Source: Kaistella sp. 97-N-M2 (GTDB lineage Bacteria; Bacteroidota; Bacteroidia; Flavobacteriales; Weeksellaceae). Taken from it: 64,000 nt of DNA. The translations under genes were made by a program, and so were the position numbers. The notes under the pieces were generated by a model. It had not been told where the DNA came from and did not search any database. It saw only the letters and a list, made by a program, of their open reading frames with translations. The DNA is taken from NCBI RefSeq assembly GCF_021513235.1, contig NZ_CP090976.1:1922001-1986000 (forward strand), in the 5' to 3' direction. Positions 9,412 through 17,065 of the stretch are shown here, piece after piece (within the stretch, counting starts at the first letter, position 1; every line of letters starts with the position of its first letter).

Positions 9412-10347
9412 TTATTTTACAATCATCAACAGGCTTCCGGCACTTACTACAATCCAGAGTACGACTGCCAAAAAGAGCGGTTTCCAGCTGATCGTTTTTA
9501 AGGTTTGGAGCGAAATGGTGGAGCCGATCAAAAATAAAGTCAGGTTCAGGCCGGATTTTGCGGCGGTGGTCGCTGCGTTACTGAAAGCATCAAAAATTGG
9601 GAAATACGTATTCAAAAGAATTGCAATAATAAAATACCCGATAAACCACGGGATTCTCACTTTCGCTCCTTTCGTCTTAAAAAATACCATCGTTAAGAGC
9701 GACATCGGAATAATCCACAAAGCACGGGAAAGTTTCACGGTGGTTGCAATTTTTAAGGCGACGTCCCCGTATTTACTCGCCGCGCCCACCACTGAACTCG
9801 TGTCGTGAATGCCGATGGCGCACCACAATCCGAACTCCTCCTGCGTCATGTTCAATAAATGACCGAGCGCCGGATAAACGAACAGGGCAATTGAATTCAA
9901 CGTAAATACGATGGCCAAAGCCAAAGATATTTGTTTCGTGGAGGGTTTGATGATGGGAGAAACGGCGGCAATGGCACTGCCGCCGCAAATCGCGGTTCCC
10001 ACGGAGATCAGGTACGACAAAGGTTTTTCTAATTTTAATAATCTGCCCAGTGAATATCCTAAAACCATCACCGTTGTGATGCTCAGAAGGGTTAAAGTAA
10101 TGCCTTCTTTTCCGGCGTGCAGCGCTTCGTCGAGTTTCAGACCGAAACCCAAACCTACGATAGAAACCTGCAAAAGTAGATTAATATATTTATGAAGCCT
10201 TTGTTCATAAGGATTTCCGACGATGATGGTGAAAGCGATTCCGAACGCCAGTGCGACAGGCGACGAAGCGAGAGGAGAAAGACAGAAAATAACCAGAAAG
10301 AAAAAGAGAATTTTTTGGAACAGGTCTTTCGACGCGGAAGTTTGCAT
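9412..10347 (-). CDS. YeiH-family putative sulfate exporter (UPF0324)
   Basis: The protein has about 311 residues and ten or so hydrophobic helices, including conserved segments LQVSIVGLGFGLKL, AICGGSAIAAVSPII and GLWCAIGIHDTSSVVGA that mark the YeiH/UPF0324 family, annotated as putative sulfate exporters. I start at 10347 (MQTSASKDLF); an upstream in-frame start at 10389 would add 14 residues. A LysR regulator ends 79 bases upstream on the same strand. This parallels yeiE-yeiH in enterobacteria, where the LysR gene is divergent. Substrate is not proven. Confidence 0.85.
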   Translation of the reverse strand: MQTSASKDLFQKILFFFLVIFCLSPLASSPVALAFGIAFTIIVGNPYEQRLHKYINLLLQVSIVGLGFGLKLDEALHAGKEGITLTLLSITTVMVLGYSLGRLLKLEKPLSYLISVGTAICGGSAIAAVSPIIKPSTKQISLALAIVFTLNSIALFVYPALGHLLNMTQEEFGLWCAIGIHDTSSVVGAASKYGDVALKIATTVKLSRALWIIPMSLLTMVFFKTKGAKVRIPWFIGYFIIAILLNTYFPIFDAFSNAATTAAKSGLNLTLFLIGSTISLQTLKTISWKPLFLAVVLWIVVSAGSLLMIVK

Positions 10348-10426
10348 GATGATTTTAATTTTGAAGCACAAATTTCGGTCATTTGTCATTCAAAATTTCA
10401 TCATAAATAGTTCTTAAATATAACGT

Positions 10427-11308
10427 TTAGTTATAACGGACGAATTTGAGGAAAAGATGAATCAGCTCCGACTGTTCCCCTTTCAAAGTTATAAAATGGA
10501 AATTCCGTTCGATACTGAAATTTTTAATATCGATGACGCTGAGTTGGTTATTTTTTAGTTCCTGCAAAACGGTACTTACCGAAACGAACGCCATGGCCTC
10601 AGAGTGGAGCAGGTAATTTTTAATGCTTTCGCTGCTGCCCAGATTCATGACGATATTTAAAGATTTCAGGTCGATCTTATTTTTTTTCAGTTGATTCTCA
10701 ATGAATTCCTGTGTGCCGGAACCCTGTTCGCGAGACACCAGATCGATCGTGTAGAGATCTTTCAGTTTCAGCGTTTTGTTCGCCCACGGATGATCGGCTT
10801 TGCACACCAACACGATTTCGTCCGGTTTGAAAATTTCGTAATCGAAGTACGAAGACCGCGATTCGCCTTCTACAATGCCCAAATCGATCTGTCCGTTTTT
10901 GAGTAAGTTGGAAATGTCTTCGGTGTTATGCGTCACAAGTTCGATGGCGATTTCTTTGTAGTAAGCATTGAATTTAGCCAGAATTTCCGGTAAAATATAC
11001 TGCGCGATCGTTGTACTTGCACCGATTTTCAGTTTTCCTTTCTGTTCTTTGTTGAGTTGGGAAATATCAAACTCCAGATCGCGGTAAAGATTGCGGATTT
11101 TCTCGGCGTACTTCAGTAAAGTTTTGCCGCTTTCGGTCAGCTGAATGGTGGTACCGTTTCTGCTGAAAAGTTTGGTGTTGAGGTGATTTTCAATTTCCTT
11201 AATATGCTTCGTAACGGCGGGTTGCGAAATGCTGAGTTCATTGGCCGCTTTCGTAAAACTTAGGCGGCTGGCCACGGTGTAAAAAACTTTTAGGCGGTAA
11301 TCGAACAT
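10427..11308 (-). CDS. LysR-family transcriptional regulator (YeiE/CysL-like)
   Basis: This is a LysR regulator of 293-295 residues. Its N-terminal HTH (about 3-62) reads FDYRLKVFYTVASRLSFTKAA, continuing to SQPAVTKHIKEIE (first part spans 20 residues or fewer per motif). The C-terminal substrate-binding domain (about 90-293) includes the GASTTIAQYILPEIL strand. Two starts, 11314 (MIMF) and 11308 (MFDY), are possible; the second fits the family. It is upstream of and co-directional with the YeiH-like transporter and probably controls it. The co-inducer is unknown. Confidence 0.9.
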   Translation of the reverse strand: MFDYRLKVFYTVASRLSFTKAANELSISQPAVTKHIKEIENHLNTKLFSRNGTTIQLTESGKTLLKYAEKIRNLYRDLEFDISQLNKEQKGKLKIGASTTIAQYILPEILAKFNAYYKEIAIELVTHNTEDISNLLKNGQIDLGIVEGESRSSYFDYEIFKPDEIVLVCKADHPWANKTLKLKDLYTIDLVSREQGSGTQEFIENQLKKNKIDLKSLNIVMNLGSSESIKNYLLHSEAMAFVSVSTVLQELKNNQLSVIDIKNFSIERNFHFITLKGEQSELIHLFLKFVRYN

Positions 11309-11330
11309 GATCAATGTGGAATTATGAAAT

Positions 11331-11540
11331 TTATTCTTTGGTTAAGGCAGAACCTTTGTGCGCGGCGATATGATCTGTTTTGCTGCTTTTGATCTCGTAC
11401 TGCGGGTCGTCTTCTTTTGCGTGATGCGTGTAACCTTTGTAATCGAAGTCTTTCGTATGAACTTTGATGATGGTTCCGGAAACTTTTCCCGCTTCGGATT
11501 TCCAGCTTAATTTATCGCCGATCTTAAATTTTTTATCCAT
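11331..11540 (-). CDS. DUF2945 small protein (Tudor-like fold), intact copy
   Basis: This 69-residue DUF2945 protein (KIGDKLSWKSEAGKVSGTI, then ending SKTDHIAAHKGSALTK) belongs to the family described as hypervirulence-associated proteins with a TUDOR-like fold. Function is unknown. It is intact and 23 bases upstream of the LysR gene on the same strand. A second, frameshifted copy lies 205 bases upstream. The two share most positions, including DPQYE/NPQYE and AAHK, so they are tandem paralogues. Confidence 0.88.
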   Translation of the reverse strand: MDKKFKIGDKLSWKSEAGKVSGTIIKVHTKDFDYKGYTHHAKEDDPQYEIKSSKTDHIAAHKGSALTKE

Positions 11541-11744
11541 GTTGTTTTTATTTAATTTTTACTTTTTTTAAAGGAATTGAGAAGGTCCGAAGACATTGTT
11601 TATATCATTTCCTGATGCTCGCAAATATTTCACTTCAAAAAATAAGTGCTAAATATCTTTAATTGAAATCAGTTAAAAATTTTAGAAACAATTAATAATT
11701 TGTCCGAAAGAATGCTCCCGGTAATACAGAAGAGAAAGGTCACA

Positions 11745-11965
11745 TTAAGCAGTACCACGGGACTTCTTCAATGCTGAGGGTTTGTGTGCTGCTGTTTTGC
11801 CCGTTTTGAAACTTTGAACCTCATACTGCGGATTTTCTTCGGACGCACGGCGTTTCCGACCCATAAATTCGAAATCTTCGGTATGTTTTTTAATAATTTT
11901 ACCGTTCACCAGACCAAACTGAGAATTCCAGGTCACTCATCACCAATTTTCAATTCTACTTCCAT
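11745..11965 (-). pseudogene. DUF2945 protein, second copy, interrupted by a one-base frameshift
   Basis: Translation from the ATG at 11965 gives MEVELKIGDE and then a stop, because the sequence reads GATGAG-TGACC. The next frame continues TWNSQFGLVNGKI to the end of a complete DUF2945 domain (KSRGTA). One extra G after GATGAG would give GDEVTWNS, which aligns exactly with GDKLSWKS of the neighbouring paralogue. So the gene lacks a single base near codon 11. It starts 5 bases after the DUF488 stop, consistent with an operon. An unframeshifted reading from GTG at 11936 would lose the first strand. The cause may be a real mutation or an assembly error. Confidence 0.85.
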
Positions 11966-11970
11966 ATCTT

Positions 11971-12504
11971 TTATTTTTCAGTGTAAAAAACTTTGTCACC
12001 CACAACTCTCGCCGGCGACGTGTAAGGATGTTCGGTTGCTTTTCCCGCACCCATAATGTGCAGAACTTCCCAGCCTTTTGCTTTAAAATAATCCGAAACC
12101 ATGGAGCGATGACAGCGCCACCACACTGCTTCGGAACACATCATTGCCGTGGGTTTTTCTAATGCGGCTTTTTCCAGCATTTTTGCACCGTCTTCGAAAG
12201 ATTCCGTTTCCATGTAATCGGCGTAGGCCTGGAAGGATTTGTTGCGCCACGTCGTGTTTTTGGAATGGGCAGCCGCTTTTCTTCGTCCGCCCAGATTTTC
12301 GATATAAACATATTCGATGCCGTTTTCTTCGAGCGATTTTTTCAGCTGCTCCTGGTCGAACTGCGGATATTTCCGGGAACCGGGCAGGCGGCGGATGTCG
12401 GCGAGGGTTTTAATGTGAAATGAATTCAGCAGGTCCAGAAACTCTTCGATGCTTCGCGTAGAATGACCGATGGTGAAAAGGGTGGGGCTTTGCAAAGATG
12501 ACAT
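11971..12504 (-). CDS. DUF488 family protein
   Basis: The 177-residue protein has the DUF488 hallmarks: TIGHSTRSIEEF at the start, LADIRRLPGSRKYPQF, and a C-terminal MCSEAVWWRCHRSM motif with two Cys and a His. The function of the family is not established. The gene heads a minus-strand run with the two DUF2945 genes: its stop is 5 bases before the next ATG. Such DUF488-DUF2945 pairs occur in Bacteroidetes stress loci (recalled, not checked). Confidence 0.88.
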   Translation of the reverse strand: MSSLQSPTLFTIGHSTRSIEEFLDLLNSFHIKTLADIRRLPGSRKYPQFDQEQLKKSLEENGIEYVYIENLGGRRKAAAHSKNTTWRNKSFQAYADYMETESFEDGAKMLEKAALEKPTAMMCSEAVWWRCHRSMVSDYFKAKGWEVLHIMGAGKATEHPYTSPARVVGDKVFYTEK

Positions 12505-12864
12505 TTGACGAAATTTTTAGGAAAGAATAATTTTAAATTTACTGATTTTAAAATAAATATTAATTTGAAGTCTTTGTCGTTATGGATTTTCAATTCATTC
12601 AATAGGTTAATCTTCGATGTTGTACGAATTCTTTGGTGTGACCTCAATAAGACTAAAAGTTTTTAATTTAAAGTCAGCAAGAAAGGATTCGCGCGGGAGC
12701 TGAGGACGGAATGGATTGGATTGGATAAGGCGAAGTAAATAACCAGACCGGATTTTCAGTTCAGCCATTTTATAGGTTAATAAAGTGTGTTGTAATTTCT
12801 GCCGCTGAAACTCCTCCTCGTCAGTGATTATAAATCTGTGCGCCGGCTTCCAATCGATTTATTG
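12505..12864. other. 360-base intergenic gap with a degenerate repeat
   Basis: No credible gene is seen; the only open frames have no family features and overlap DUF488. The gap holds upstream sequence of DUF488 and, at 12681-12705, a GC-rich GATTCGCGCGGGAGC segment resembling 13586-13610. Confidence 0.5.
12681..12705 (+). repeat. Short dispersed GC-rich repeat, copy 1
   Basis: The 25 bases around GGATTCGCGCGGGAGC match 13586-13610 at about 19 of 25 positions. Both lie in AT-rich gaps flanking the CIA30 gene. Confidence 0.45.
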
Positions 12865-13470
12865 CTAATCAACCGCAATAGATTTGACGAAAATTTCAAA
12901 AGTTTCTGCCTTTTTATTGCCAATTAATAACTGCATTTCCACCACATTTTCCCCGGCATAATTGGGCACATCTACCTCTTCTCCTCTGTAAGTTGCTTCC
13001 ATCAAATTAAACGGAATGGTAACCGTCTCCCAATTTTCACCGCCCTTTGTAGGAAAGGTATAAGCATAAGAATGTCTGCCGTTGGGCGTTCTGATGCGAA
13101 AGTTATAATCTTTGCCATCGCCTTGTAATGTTATTAAAAATGATTTTGAATCTTTGGAAATGATAAAAGGTTCTTTTTCTACGGTTTGATGGATTGAGCA
13201 AAAACCGCCATCATTTTCCAGGGAAACACGACCGGAGAAATGCGCGAGGCTGTCTTCAGTCATTTTGAGTTGGCTCTCAGACCGGCCACCCATTACGACA
13301 TCATTCTGGATGCGCCATTTGCCTTTTCCCTGGTCGGAAAAATTGTAAAGCATTTGGCTGTTGGATTGAGTTGCGATGCGATCATTTGTTGTATGATCAG
13401 TTTTTGGGTTTTTATTTGAATTTGGCATACAGGAAAATATTAAAAGTGATAGAATGATGAGGAGTCGCAT
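12865..13470 (-). CDS. CIA30-family lipoprotein (NDUFAF1-like domain)
   Basis: The 201-residue protein has a lipoprotein signal (MRLLIILSLLIFSC, lipobox Cys14). A spacer follows, then a CIA30 domain (about 40-200) recognisable from WRIQNDVVMGGRSES, GGFCSIH, GDGKDYNFRIRT and IPFNLM. In mitochondria CIA30/NDUFAF1 assists complex I assembly. In bacteria the role is unknown and the fold is a galactose-binding-like jelly roll. The lipid anchor places it in the periplasm or at the outer membrane. It stands alone between two gaps containing the short GC-rich repeat. Confidence 0.88.
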   Translation of the reverse strand: MRLLIILSLLIFSCMPNSNKNPKTDHTTNDRIATQSNSQMLYNFSDQGKGKWRIQNDVVMGGRSESQLKMTEDSLAHFSGRVSLENDGGFCSIHQTVEKEPFIISKDSKSFLITLQGDGKDYNFRIRTPNGRHSYAYTFPTKGGENWETVTIPFNLMEATYRGEEVDVPNYAGENVVEMQLLIGNKKAETFEIFVKSIAVD

Positions 13471-13585
13471 TTTAAATGTTGGACCTAAAATTACAAAAAA
13501 TAAAATCCAAATGCGTTGCCGTTGTATGGCGGATTTGGAAATTGAGATTATTTGAATTTAATAATTTTTTTAAGAACGACCACAC

Positions 13586-13610
13586 GAAGGGATTCGTGCG
13601 GCAGCAAGGG
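13586..13610 (+). repeat. Short dispersed GC-rich repeat, copy 2
   Basis: GGGATTCGTGCGGCAGC and neighbours match 12681-12705 in the same orientation. Confidence 0.45.
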
Positions 13611-13686
13611 GTTTATTGTAAAAAAGTTGACCAAATTATAAGAAAAAAATGAATATCAATTTATAATGCAAAATTGTTATAAAATG

Positions 13687-13694
13687 TATATTTG
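13687..13694 (+). promoter_or_regulatory. -7 element upstream of the Cys-rich orphan gene
   Basis: TATATTTG fits TAnnTTTG, 21 bases before the ATG at 13716. The -33 region is only TTTAT, so the match is partial. Confidence 0.4.
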
Positions 13695-13715
13695 TAATCA
13701 TTAAAAATTATTGGT

Positions 13716-14375
13716 ATGAATTCAAAAAATAAGGAAGAAGAAAGATTTCTTTATATTAAGAATGAAAATTTTGATTCTTTTATTCAGTTGAAAGTGCCGC
13801 TAAAAGAACTTGAAGAAGATTATGTAAATTTTCCTGTTACATTTGGTAACATAAATCAACTTAAGGATTTTATATGGCTTCAGTTCCAAAAGAATATAGA
13901 AAGACATTCCAATAACTTTGAAGTACAATATCACACATATTTAGCGATGATCAAGTTTAAAGTGGTTTTTGAAAATAAAACGGATAACTATCACATTAAA
14001 AAACTCGCAAATGATGCCTTCAAAATGTCTCACCAAAATACTTTTGCAATAAATGGTTTTATGATGGAGGCTGTTATTTCTGCTCATAAAAATAGTTGTC
14101 CTACGTGTCTGATAGACGATGGTAGGGTTTTAAGTGAAACAGAATTTTTCACACATGACGTACTTCCACATAAAGATTGTACTTGTTCTGGTATTGGGTG
14201 TATCTGTGTATTTGGCTTTCGTGGAGTTAGAGACCAGACGGGACAACTAATTTATCAGGAATTAGATATCAAAGATGAAAAACAGAGAGAAAATGGTTTT
14301 TCGAACAAATCCTTACAAAGGGAAGGTGCAAAATCCTTACTAAATTTCTTTAAGTTCTTTTCAAAGAAAAAATAA
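13716..14375 (+). CDS. Orphan protein with a MuF-like Cys/His cluster
   Basis: I do not recognise this 219-residue protein as a named family. Its core (about 127-165) reads SCPTCLIDDGRVL, then VLPHKDCTCSGIGCICVF, giving cysteines at 128, 131, 155, 157, 162 and 164 and His152. The CxxC-xx-DG...LPHxxC pattern resembles the C-terminal metal-binding part of phage Mu gpF-type head-morphogenesis proteins, but no phage genes are nearby. The N-terminal 120 residues are featureless alpha/beta. Base composition is clearly more AT-rich than the backbone. It is the only plus-strand gene here, so horizontal transfer is likely. Confidence 0.65.
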   Translation: MNSKNKEEERFLYIKNENFDSFIQLKVPLKELEEDYVNFPVTFGNINQLKDFIWLQFQKNIERHSNNFEVQYHTYLAMIKFKVVFENKTDNYHIKKLANDAFKMSHQNTFAINGFMMEAVISAHKNSCPTCLIDDGRVLSETEFFTHDVLPHKDCTCSGIGCICVFGFRGVRDQTGQLIYQELDIKDEKQRENGFSNKSLQREGAKSLLNFFKFFSKKK

Positions 14376-14692
14376 TTCCTTCCATATTACAGTTGTAAAA
14401 ATATTATTTTTTTTGCTCACTATATTGTACTGTAATGAATGAAATAATGATCAGTTCATTATATTACTATACATCTAAAGTAAACAGGATTAACTCAATT
14501 AAATAATAGATTAGTTCGAGACAATATGAGCAGTTATTTTATATATTGTGTTTATAATTTTGAGATTTTTTATGTAGCTAGATATGGTTTATGTTTCAAT
14601 AATGTAGTAAAATCGACTTTTGTTCAGTCGGCTTTAATTTCTAGTAATTTCAGACAAAACGAAAGTTTAGTTATTAGCAAAGTAATTACAAG
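14376..14692. other. 317-base AT-rich gap before the transposase remnant
   Basis: No gene or strong hairpin is seen. A weak inverted repeat (AATGAA ... TTCATT, near 14435-14462) lacks a T run. The composition matches the flanking accessory genes. Confidence 0.5.
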
Positions 14693-15384
14693 GTAGATGC
14701 CAAAGAAATCGCATATTACGCCAACGCAACACCGACAAAATTACACTTTCTGTGCTTCCGGAACTGAGTCTGCAGCAACTCAAAATCGTTTTTTCGGAAC
14801 GGGAAAAAACCGTGGCTGCCATTAAAACTTTCGAAAGAACGCGGGAAAATGAAATTTTCCTCAGCAAAGAAGTTTTTGGTAGCGTAAAATCCATTAATAA
14901 ACAAACCGTCAACCACCTGAAAAAACAGCTTGCTCTGCTGGACCAGAAGATCAAAAAATTAATTCGCGAAGATGAAAATCTGTTCGAACAACAGCAGCTT
15001 TTGAAAAGTATTCCGGGTATTGGAGAGGTTACGTCGGTTTATCTTTTAATGGCGACAAAAGGTTTTACCACCTTTGCAAATGCACGGAAATTCGCCTGTT
15101 ATTCGGGTGTCGCACCCTTTGAGCACACTTCTGGAACCAGCATCAAAGGCAAGACAAGAGTCAGTCATTTGGCAGATAAAAAGATGAAAACGCTGCTGCA
15201 CATGGTTTCGCTCACGGCCATCAAATACGATCCGGAACTGAAGGAATATTACACCCGAAAAAAGGCAGAAGGAAAACACACGATGTTGGATTTAAACAAC
15301 ATCAAATGTAAAGTTGTATACAGAATATTTGCTGTAATCCAGCGCAAGTCCAATTTTGTGAATCTGCACAAATTTGCAGCGTAA
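14693..15384 (+). mobile_element. IS110-family transposase remnant, 5'-truncated and frameshifted
   Basis: The reading frame from 14752 encodes 210 residues typical of the C-terminal part of IS110/IS1111 transposases. These include SVLPELSLQQLK, a coiled region, the transposase_20 domain (LLKSIPGIGEVTSVYLL, ARKFACYSGVAPFEHTSG) and a YRIFAVIQR tail. Upstream, another frame begins VDAKEIAYYA at 14693, and joins the main frame if one C is restored near 14722 (AQRNTDKITL). The catalytic DEDD RuvC-like N-terminal half is absent: the sequence at 14640-14690 is unrelated AT-rich DNA. The remnant is therefore inactive. It ends about 40 bases before an attC-like fragment next to the caspase-like gene. 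Confidence 0.88.
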
Positions 15385-15421
15385 ATTATTGGGATTTTGT
15401 TTGGTTTTTGTCATAGAATAT

Positions 15422-15436
15422 GTTAGCGGAAGTTCC
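15422..15436 (+). repeat. Inverted 15-bp boundary repeat, left copy
   Basis: GTTAGCGGAAGTTCC here is the inverse of GGAATTTCCGCTAAC at 16152-16166 (14 of 15). The pair brackets the caspase-like gene. The left copy ends at that gene's stop codon. In the cassette reading this is the start of a second attC site whose far side has been lost against the transposase remnant. Confidence 0.65.
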
Positions 15437-16113
15437 TAATTAACAGCATTGTTCAAATCCAACACTTCTGGCGGAATGAAATCAACTTTTGGGTCATTTA
15501 CTTTTTCCTTTGCTTCATTCAATTCGTCAACATCTTGTTCTGAATGGCTTTGACATTTTAAAATATAAGCAACATCAGTTTCAATCTCTAATCTGTCAAA
15601 ACAGACGAATCTAATGTCGGAACCTAGTTTGATTTTTTCGCAAGATAATATTGGATCAATTTTTCTTATTTCAACATTATACAACAAAATATTGAAACTA
15701 ATTAACATATCTTGAGGTGTTAAACTTTGACGAGGTCCAATCACATATGATATTTTATTGCAACAATAAAATAAGTCGTATGCAACTTGATTCAATCCAC
15801 CACGACAGCAAGAAAGCATTACTAAACAATCTTCATTCATACAGTCTGAACTGCACAATTCAACTCCAAAGTCAAACCAACTGAAAATAATTGTTCCCGC
15901 CTCATTTCCAAAGCATTCATCGCTTCCATGCGAACTAAGATATATGAAATCATATTTTATACCCTTATTTAGAATGGTTATAAGTTCAGCGTTATCTTTT
16001 GGTGCGACAGAAGTTACATTGATTTTATAAAGTTCAGCTTGCGATTTAATATTTTGGCATTCATTTTTCTCGCCTTGCATTCCACAAGCTTCGATAATTA
16101 ACATTCTTTTCAT
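15436..16113 (-). CDS. Caspase/CHAT-like cysteine protease
   Basis: The 225-residue protein fits a clan CD (caspase/CHAT) fold. It has an N-terminal strand MKRMLIIEACG, then DFIYLSSHGSDECFG with the catalytic His62-Gly63 after a hydrophobic strand. Next comes CLVMLSCCRGGLNQVAYDLF, in which Cys103 before Arg-Gly matches the caspase ACRG or CHAT nucleophile. YVIGPRQSLTPQDMLISF, the usual helix-strand end of CHAT domains, follows. A polar tail (about 185-225) has no known domain. It lacks other fused domains and is AT-rich. The gene follows the membrane-protein gene on the same strand, separated by an attC-like site. Bacterial CHAT proteases often act as effectors in conflict or suicide systems. 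The protease call is inferred from motifs. Confidence 0.75.
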   Translation of the reverse strand: MKRMLIIEACGMQGEKNECQNIKSQAELYKINVTSVAPKDNAELITILNKGIKYDFIYLSSHGSDECFGNEAGTIIFSWFDFGVELCSSDCMNEDCLVMLSCCRGGLNQVAYDLFYCCNKISYVIGPRQSLTPQDMLISFNILLYNVEIRKIDPILSCEKIKLGSDIRFVCFDRLEIETDVAYILKCQSHSEQDVDELNEAKEKVNDPKVDFIPPEVLDLNNAVN

Positions 16114-16151
16114 ATTTAGTGTTTATTTTCTTAAAATAGCGATTTTTTCCT

Positions 16152-16166
16152 GGAATTTCCGCTAAC
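16152..16166 (+). repeat. Inverted 15-bp boundary repeat, right copy
   Basis: GGAATTTCCGCTAAC, the inverse of 15422-15436 with one mismatch. It overlaps one end of the attC-like site. Confidence 0.65.
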
Positions 16167-16291
16167 GTTTCGCGTGTATGCGAAGTTGCGGAAAAAGGAG
16201 CAGAGTATTTTCTGCCACCGGAAACAAACTTAGTAAAAAAAGACATTCTTTTACCTGAAAACCAGCAATTTCGTCATAAACGATGTTGGGC
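16160..16291 (-). other. attC-like integron recombination site
   Basis: On the minus strand this 132-base stretch begins GCCCAAC (a perfect RYYYAAC core) and ends GTTAGCG (one off GTTRRRY). The two ends form an imperfect stem with unpaired bases: GTTTATGACGAAATTGC from the first side pairs with the complement of GTGTATGCGAAGTTGC on the second. Core boxes, length and bulged stem are features of integron attC sites. It sits exactly between the stop of the membrane-protein gene and the start of the caspase-like gene, as attC sites do. No integrase is in the window. Confidence 0.6.
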
Positions 16292-16300
16292 GAAGTTTTT

Positions 16301-17065
16301 CTACTCTTTCGTGGTTGTTAGATATTTATTTACATCAACTGTAAGTCTATCGATCAACATTTCATAGGCTTTATTTTTTTGTTCAGTTTCCATTTCATCG
16401 GTTATTTTTAGCGCCAAACTTATATTTTGAGTTAGAACTAATTTTTGATGATACTGAGACATCTTCAATATAGTTTTATTGTATAAATAAAAGAAAATTG
16501 CGGCAATAAATTCGCTTAGAACTCCTGATGCGGTTGTAACATAGGCAGGCTCTAACTTTCCATTATACATCATAACTATACCTGTTATTATAATTATTAA
16601 ACCGGAAATTGCAGCAAAGGACGCAAGTCTAAAACTTTTATTAGCCTGTTCTTGCGTCTGTAAATAATACTGGTCCAAATACTTAAAATTTATTTGAACC
16701 AGTTTAGTGAAAAAGTTCTGGTCGATATTTTCTTGTAATTCTATCACACCAGCTTTCGCCAATTCCATCTCAACTCTATTCAATCTCCCTGTTAGCATAA
16801 GTCTCATTGCTCCGAGACAATAGGCATAAATTATAGAGCCAATAATACAGCCAAAAAGTAATTGGGCAATCAAACTCGATCTGGTAATTTGATCAGTGAA
16901 TGCTTCTACTCGAAATACATAGTAACATATTGAACCAACAATTGAACAAATCAGCCAGCCCCACCAAGTAAATCTAAATGTTTCTAATTGCTTTGAAACG
17001 TGTTCTTTACGCTGTTTTAAGACAGCGATTTCATTAACAATATCTTCTGAAGACTGGATTTCCAT
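16301..17065 (-). CDS. Four-helix membrane protein with TRADD-N-associated membrane domain
   Basis: The 254-residue protein has an N-terminal coiled segment (1-30), membrane helices at about 33-51 and 65-91, a soluble stretch (95-145), helices at 147-167 and 175-196, and a charged C-terminal helical tail. The second half (YLDQYYLQTQEQANKSFRL, then SGVLSEFIAAIFFYLYNKT and SQYHQKLVLTQN) resembles the two-helix 'TRADD-N-associated membrane domain', a module described in prokaryotic conflict and apoptosis-like systems. It may tether or form a pore for an effector. The likely partner is the caspase-like protease downstream on the same strand. A GTTAGGC box lies 21 bases upstream (17086-17092). The family call rests on memory of its pattern and has not been searched. 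Confidence 0.72.
   Translation of the reverse strand: MEIQSSEDIVNEIAVLKQRKEHVSKQLETFRFTWWGWLICSIVGSICYYVFRVEAFTDQITRSSLIAQLLFGCIIGSIIYAYCLGAMRLMLTGRLNRVEMELAKAGVIELQENIDQNFFTKLVQINFKYLDQYYLQTQEQANKSFRLASFAAISGLIIIITGIVMMYNGKLEPAYVTTASGVLSEFIAAIFFYLYNKTILKMSQYHQKLVLTQNISLALKITDEMETEQKNKAYEMLIDRLTVDVNKYLTTTKE

Noticed and set aside
16061..16246. 61-codon minus-strand frame over the attC-like site
   Set aside because: Overlaps the start of the protease gene in another frame; sequence is the structured site, not protein.
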